64,000 nucleotides of DNA, taken from NCBI RefSeq assembly GCF_000142805.1, contig NC_013083.1, positions 1,302,001 to 1,366,000 on the forward strand. The letters run 5' to 3'. The translations under genes and the position numbers were made by a program. Numbering within the stretch: the first letter of the stretch is position 1; every line of letters begins with the position of its first letter. Positions 59,979 through 64,000 of the stretch are shown one piece after another. Source of the stretch: Lachancea thermotolerans CBS 6340 (Eukaryota > Ascomycota > Saccharomycetes > Saccharomycetales > Saccharomycetaceae). The notes under the pieces were generated by a model that worked only from the letters and a program-made list of their open reading frames with translations, searched no databases and was not told the DNA's origin.

Positions 59979-60362
59979 TCCTTCCCTTAGCACTAGCACA
60001 ATCGTGGTTTTTGGTCCTTCGAAAGCTCAGTGTGGGAAACGTAATGCTTTTTATGCATAATCGTGGCAGCAGCCCACGGAGAAGTTCAGAGCCCGATATC
60101 ACCCTCGAAAATAATTAGTATGGCGAAATACGGGCTTCGACTGCTACATCGGCGTTCCCACGCCGCTAGTGAAGACTACAGAAGCGCTCTGTTACTTCAC
60201 AAGGCTATTCGCTGCGAGCCAGCGTGGCTGCAAATAGGCACACCTGGAAGCTTTAAAAGAATGGAACAAAGTTCTTTATGCTTTTATTGGCACTATCGTA
60301 AAGTATGTAGTTGCGACTAACTCAACACCAATAGTCCATTATGGTTTCCTATTTTCACTATT
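59979..60362. other. Convergent intergenic RIB7/RPB5
   Basis: The 3' ends of RIB7 and RPB5 face each other. An 85-codon plus-strand frame (60063-60320) has no similarity I recognise. No other element is seen. Confidence 0.35.
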
Positions 60363-61010
60363 TTACAAACACACTCTGTAACTTGCGTAACGTCCGGAGG
60401 TCTCACTCTTCCTAATGATTTTAACCACATCGCCTCTTTTTAGGCCGAGATATAATGCAACTGGGTCCATCCTCTGTATTCTAGGTAGCTGAGACTCTTT
60501 GAGTCTGTACCTTCTGAGTAGCTCCTTCTTCTCCTCATCACTCAGCTTGATGTGCTTGGGGACAAGCTCGTGGTGGGTAATGTTCACAACTAGAGACGCC
60601 TCGTGGAATGTCTCAATTGTAGCTGGCGCAACCGATGGAAGCAGCTTCATGGCGCTGGGTGTCACACCATTTTGGTAAACAAAAATACCTGTCTGGAAGT
60701 TCTTTTCGCTGATGTGAATGACAAAGTTCTTCATCGTCTTGATGCCTACGGAGGCCTCATCGCAGAACTCAACCCACAGAGAGCCCATGTTTGGGAATTT
60801 TTCTAAGGCTTCTTCTACAGGATTGGACTGGAAGGACATCATCTTACGCTGTGGACGACCCATAGAGTCGCAATATTTGGCCTTGAAATCTTCGAGCGAC
60901 AAATCAACTTCTTCTTGCGTGATGAAATAGCCACGATCTCTCACCATTTCTTTTACAGTTTTGAAAGCTCTCCATAGCCTGGAAACATTTCTTTCGTTCT
61001 CTTGGTCCAT
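60363..61010 (-). CDS. RPB5: RNA polymerase I, II and III shared subunit Rpb5 (ABC27)
   Basis: Encodes 215 residues, the same length as S. cerevisiae Rpb5, a shared subunit of all three nuclear RNA polymerases that forms the lower jaw and contacts downstream DNA. The N-terminal nuclease-like domain includes [22 protein letters not shown] and [28 protein letters not shown]-type residues; the C-terminal archaeal RpoH-like domain includes [58 protein letters not shown]. Orthologue of YBR154C. The 239-base gap to the next gene contains no obvious additional feature. Confidence 0.97.
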   Translation of the reverse strand: MDQENERNVSRLWRAFKTVKEMVRDRGYFITQEEVDLSLEDFKAKYCDSMGRPQRKMMSFQSNPVEEALEKFPNMGSLWVEFCDEASVGIKTMKNFVIHISEKNFQTGIFVYQNGVTPSAMKLLPSVAPATIETFHEASLVVNITHHELVPKHIKLSDEEKKELLRRYRLKESQLPRIQRMDPVALYLGLKRGDVVKIIRKSETSGRYASYRVCL

Positions 61011-61248
61011 CTTTCCCGTAGAATATAGCCTTCAGCCTACTGTACACTCTTGTCAATTTGTTGTAGCTCGATCAACTTTTCGAGATGACCTGAACTAAAA
61101 TTTTTTATCACAGGCTTCCGCCGTCAATCGTTATAATATGAGAATAACGAGCTTGACGCTTCAAGCTCACGCGCTAACTGAATGTAATAAGCTTTACGTG
61201 GTGCCTGAAAGCGCGCCTGCTTCTGGTATTCTGTATTATATCCACAGG

Positions 61249-64000
61249 TTATTTAGTCTCTTTGGTAGGTATCGCTTTTCTGCGGTACTCTAAAACGATA
61301 TCCCCCTGAGACTTCCAATACAATGTTTTGACGCTACTCAGCGCGAGCTCATTGTCCAGTACTTGACCTTTACAGATTATCTCCAACCAGTCTTGTACTG
61401 GGGTTTTGGCCTTCATCTCGGGAGTTTTGGTTTCAAAACGGTCAACAATGTACAGAAGCACCTTCTTAACCTTTATCATACTAGGGGCGTGCAACTTGGT
61501 GTACGCTTCGGGTACAGATGGCAGTTGTCTGGACCCGTGTTCATTGTGTTTATTTCGGTGGAACGACAAGTGATGATGATGCGATTGCTGGCCTTGATCT
61601 GCTGCCGTTGAAACACCATCAGGATGTGCTAGCGAATCTGGATCCTGCCACGGCCTGAGAATGAATGTAAGTTTAGGATAGTCTCGATTGGTTTTTTCGT
61701 CTTTGAACAGAGCCTTGGCCATCCAGTAGGGGAGGTTGCGCTCCAAACCTTGAAATATTTGTATTCTATCTTCATTCTCCATATCAGCTTCTGGGGTGTG
61801 CTGCGGCGCTGGGAGGTAAGTAGAAAAGCTCACAGTATCCCCGCAAGATCCCTCCTTCCAGCAGTTCACTAGAAGAAGAACGCCTGTCGCGATTTCAATG
61901 ACAGGTGAATTGTTGTCTCTTATGATTTTAGAAACAGGTGTCTTTCTTCCTAGTAGCTTGAAACTGGACGCATTTAGCTCATAGTCCTTAACGTATTCCT
62001 TTCGCAGTTCAGCTAAAAAGTCCGATAAATGTTCAGGCTTTTTCTCCGGAGTTTCGGGCATGGTATTATCATCGACAGCTTTTTCGCTATCAAGGATTGG
62101 CTGGCTTTCTGCTTGGTGGTTGCTAACAAGACTCCATTTCATCCCTTCGGATTCTTCTACAGGAGTGTGAGGCAAGCTGGCAGTTCTCAGCGGCTTAGGC
62201 TTGGGATCAGGCTCCTCTGCATCACTATTACTAGATCCCTGAGTATTGTTATTATAAGAAAACATTTTGAGCTTCTGTGTAAGCAGTGAGCCAGAGCTGA
62301 CAGACCTCTTACTGAGCAGTCCCGTTCGTGACGCATCAACTTTGGCAAATTTGGAAGCATCCCCTTCCAGTGGTGCAGTCGCTGGCGGAGGTAAGATGAA
62401 TTGGTCCTCGCTTGATAATACGTCTTCTTCCGCTAGCACAGGGGTTCCTGGGATTGAATTCGGGGTTCCGAACTGCTTTTCACTGGATCCAAACTTTGTG
62501 AACAGAGATAGCCTCCTTTTTTCCTTGATTGAGTGTTTTGTAGATTCCGCTTGCGTGGTATCAGTTGGACGCAATGCGGGCGACCCCGCATTTGAACTCT
62601 TCTTCGACACCAAGTCTTTTCTGAAAGCCTTGTCCTTTGCTATGACATAAGTGATAAAATCATTTAGGAGTGAATTCACTGCAATACGGCCTAGGTTGTA
62701 TCGGTTTTCAGCCTCAAGTTCAATGTTATTGACGATCTTGTATTGTTCTAAAGCACTTCCGTAAATCTCTGTATCGAGAAATTTGGGTGATAGAGTCACA
62801 AATAGCTTCCCTGTCTTTATAGATACCGAACACCAGTGCGGTAGGACCTCCTTAGGATTCGATTTGACCACAATTTCATCAAAGGAACCCTCAGAAGCAT
62901 CGAAAGTGTTAAGCAGCTTGCATGATAAAATATCCCACCGTTGAACCACGTCGTTAGTATTCTGGGTTATAACATGGCGCCTGTTTGTAAGTAGCGAGCA
63001 TCTTAGGAGAGCAAAGCCTCCCTCCATCGTTTCAGTCTCTCTAGTGTCTAGGCTAACGGAGCTCAAGTTTGAGTCACCGGAATGTGAATACCATAGCTTT
63101 CCGCCGTCAACCAGTTGCATTGCTAAGATACCACCGCAACTTACTTCTGGTGGTAAAACAACAGACTCTAAACTTGGATTATCCCATGAGTTGTCTTTAA
63201 TGCTAACGTGAGTTATCGCTCCCCTGGAGTCACCCACAAAGAAATTGCCTAAACTTGCGCCTTCGACACACCAGACAGGTGATGCCCACTTCCAAGTGTG
63301 TATTAGAGCACTTTCAACATTGTTCGTAGCGAGCCTTTGAACATCCCATAGCTTCAGTATACCATCAGAGCTTGTGCTGAGCATTTTGCGACCTTCGTCC
63401 ATTAAATGAAGTAGCTTTATGTTAGTATCGTGAGCGGCCTGAACAAATGCTACAAGTTCACCCGTATCGCTGGACATCAAAATGAAGTTACCGTTATTGT
63501 CGCCAGCTATCAAGTCAAATGGAATTCCCTCGAAATCTGCGGAAACTAATGCGTAAAGTGACCCACTGTCCAAAGGTTGTGCGTTATCGAATGAATGGAG
63601 AAGATTTGAAGTTCCGTTGTCTTTAAGTAACCAGACTTTAAGTTTCATATCGAGGCCACAAGTCGCAAACTTTATTCCACCGTCTGCCGTAGCTCCCAGG
63701 ACTGCCACGCACTTCGCGTAGTCGTCGTGGTATCCGATAATCTTGGTGCTCCAAGTATCTTCATCGGCCCCTAAAGTCAGTAAGCATACAAAAAAGTCAT
63801 GGCTTACCACAATGAACCTACCGTCGCCTATTTCAGCAATATCGCTCACCCAATCGCTATTGACTTGCATCCTCAGGCGCTGGCAGGTACCATCCTTAGT
63901 AGTATGCTTTATGACTGCCCCGTCTCGGCCGCATGTAAGAAAATAATCTGTGAACTTCTTCGGCTTAACTATCTTGGTAATTGGAAGGATGTGAGCTTCA
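61249..64000 (-). CDS. DUF1: WDR48/Uaf1-like WD40 protein Duf1, partial at window edge
   Basis: The frame runs from the stop at 61249 beyond the right edge, giving at least 917 residues of the protein (1116 in S. cerevisiae Duf1, YOL087C). The first visible residues (EAHILPITKIVKPKKFTDYFLT...CGRDGAVIKHT) are already a WD40 repeat, so the true start lies outside the window and the ATG at 63870 is internal. WD repeats (GLDMKLKVWLL, SSDGILKLWDV and others) fill the first ~300 residues, then a Ser-rich linker. The C-terminal DUF3337 region (TPVQDWLEIICKGQVLDNELALSSVKTLYWKSQGDIVLEYRRK) is typical of WDR48, which activates ubiquitin-specific proteases. The orthology is well supported; the local order is unlike S. 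cerevisiae. Confidence 0.9.
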   Translation of the reverse strand, partial: EAHILPITKIVKPKKFTDYFLTCGRDGAVIKHTTKDGTCQRLRMQVNSDWVSDIAEIGDGRFIVVSHDFFVCLLTLGADEDTWSTKIIGYHDDYAKCVAVLGATADGGIKFATCGLDMKLKVWLLKDNGTSNLLHSFDNAQPLDSGSLYALVSADFEGIPFDLIAGDNNGNFILMSSDTGELVAFVQAAHDTNIKLLHLMDEGRKMLSTSSDGILKLWDVQRLATNNVESALIHTWKWASPVWCVEGASLGNFFVGDSRGAITHVSIKDNSWDNPSLESVVLPPEVSCGGILAMQLVDGGKLWYSHSGDSNLSSVSLDTRETETMEGGFALLRCSLLTNRRHVITQNTNDVVQRWDILSCKLLNTFDASEGSFDEIVVKSNPKEVLPHWCSVSIKTGKLFVTLSPKFLDTEIYGSALEQYKIVNNIELEAENRYNLGRIAVNSLLNDFITYVIAKDKAFRKDLVSKKSSNAGSPALRPTDTTQAESTKHSIKEKRRLSLFTKFGSSEKQFGTPNSIPGTPVLAEEDVLSSEDQFILPPPATAPLEGDASKFAKVDASRTGLLSKRSVSSGSLLTQKLKMFSYNNNTQGSSNSDAEEPDPKPKPLRTASLPHTPVEESEGMKWSLVSNHQAESQPILDSEKAVDDNTMPETPEKKPEHLSDFLAELRKEYVKDYELNASSFKLLGRKTPVSKIIRDNNSPVIEIATGVLLLVNCWKEGSCGDTVSFSTYLPAPQHTPEADMENEDRIQIFQGLERNLPYWMAKALFKDEKTNRDYPKLTFILRPWQDPDSLAHPDGVSTAADQGQQSHHHHLSFHRNKHNEHGSRQLPSVPEAYTKLHAPSMIKVKKVLLYIVDRFETKTPEMKAKTPVQDWLEIICKGQVLDNELALSSVKTLYWKSQGDIVLEYRRKAIPTKETK

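Overview
This is a stretch of a yeast nuclear chromosome from the Saccharomycetaceae. The reasons are compact, mostly intronless genes, rare introns with GTATGT/GTACGT donors and perfect TACTAAC branch points, an intronless tRNA-Val(AAC), the standard genetic code, and strong protein similarity to Saccharomyces cerevisiae. The gene order is that of a species that did not undergo the whole-genome duplication. Orthologues of S. cerevisiae chromosome XII (YLR295C to YLR268W) and chromosome XV (YOR185C to YOR173W) are interleaved here in one colinear series. GSP1/GSP2, RPS30A/B, ECI1/DCI1, YSH1/SYC1, PIG1/GAC1 and DCS1/DCS2 are each present once. GC content and gene content fit the Lachancea/Kluyveromyces/Eremothecium group, most likely Lachancea; the genus is an inference.

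Layout. 0.7-11.7 kb: ATP14, an unrecognised coiled-coil candidate, GSP1 (Ran), SEC72, GCD7, COQ11, GUF1, MEC3 and SER1. 12.6-32.6 kb: RPS30 (intron directly after the ATG), a YLR287C orthologue, LAS17, CTS1, NNT1/EFM7, ECI1, a YLR283W orthologue, RSO55, the zinc-cluster regulator YLR278C, YSH1 and DBP9. 32.7-35.5 kb: SMD2 (first coding exon of only 5 nt) and MCM5. 35.5-38.9 kb is a GC-rich, gene-poor 3.4 kb stretch holding one small secreted orphan protein. 38.9-56.1 kb: GAC1/PIG1, MPC54, tRNA-Val, YCS4, HEM15, ALE1, MED4, CMG1, DCS1/2 and SEC22 (spliced). From about 56.5 kb the XII/XV colinearity ends: a secreted CREG-like protein with a charged His-rich repeat tail is followed by a second conserved block (SPP381, RIB7, RPB5; chromosome II in S. 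cerevisiae) and a DUF1/WDR48 orthologue that runs off the right edge.

The genes are mainly housekeeping and are not organised as a pathway. Themes that recur are RNA processing (YSH1, SMD2, SPP381, CMG1, DBP9, DCS1), mitochondria (ATP14, COQ11, GUF1, RSO55, HEM15, YLR283W) and the secretory or cell-wall route (SEC72, SEC22, ALE1, CTS1). I found no mobile element, CRISPR array or viral remnant. The parts most worth a second look are the CREG-like gene and its CACGTG-dense promoter at the synteny break, the orphan secreted protein in the 3.4 kb gap, the RPS30 promoter with a Tbf1-type palindrome beside a Rap1-like site, a strong inverted repeat in the SER1-RPS30 interval, and the ADIP-like protein next to GSP1.
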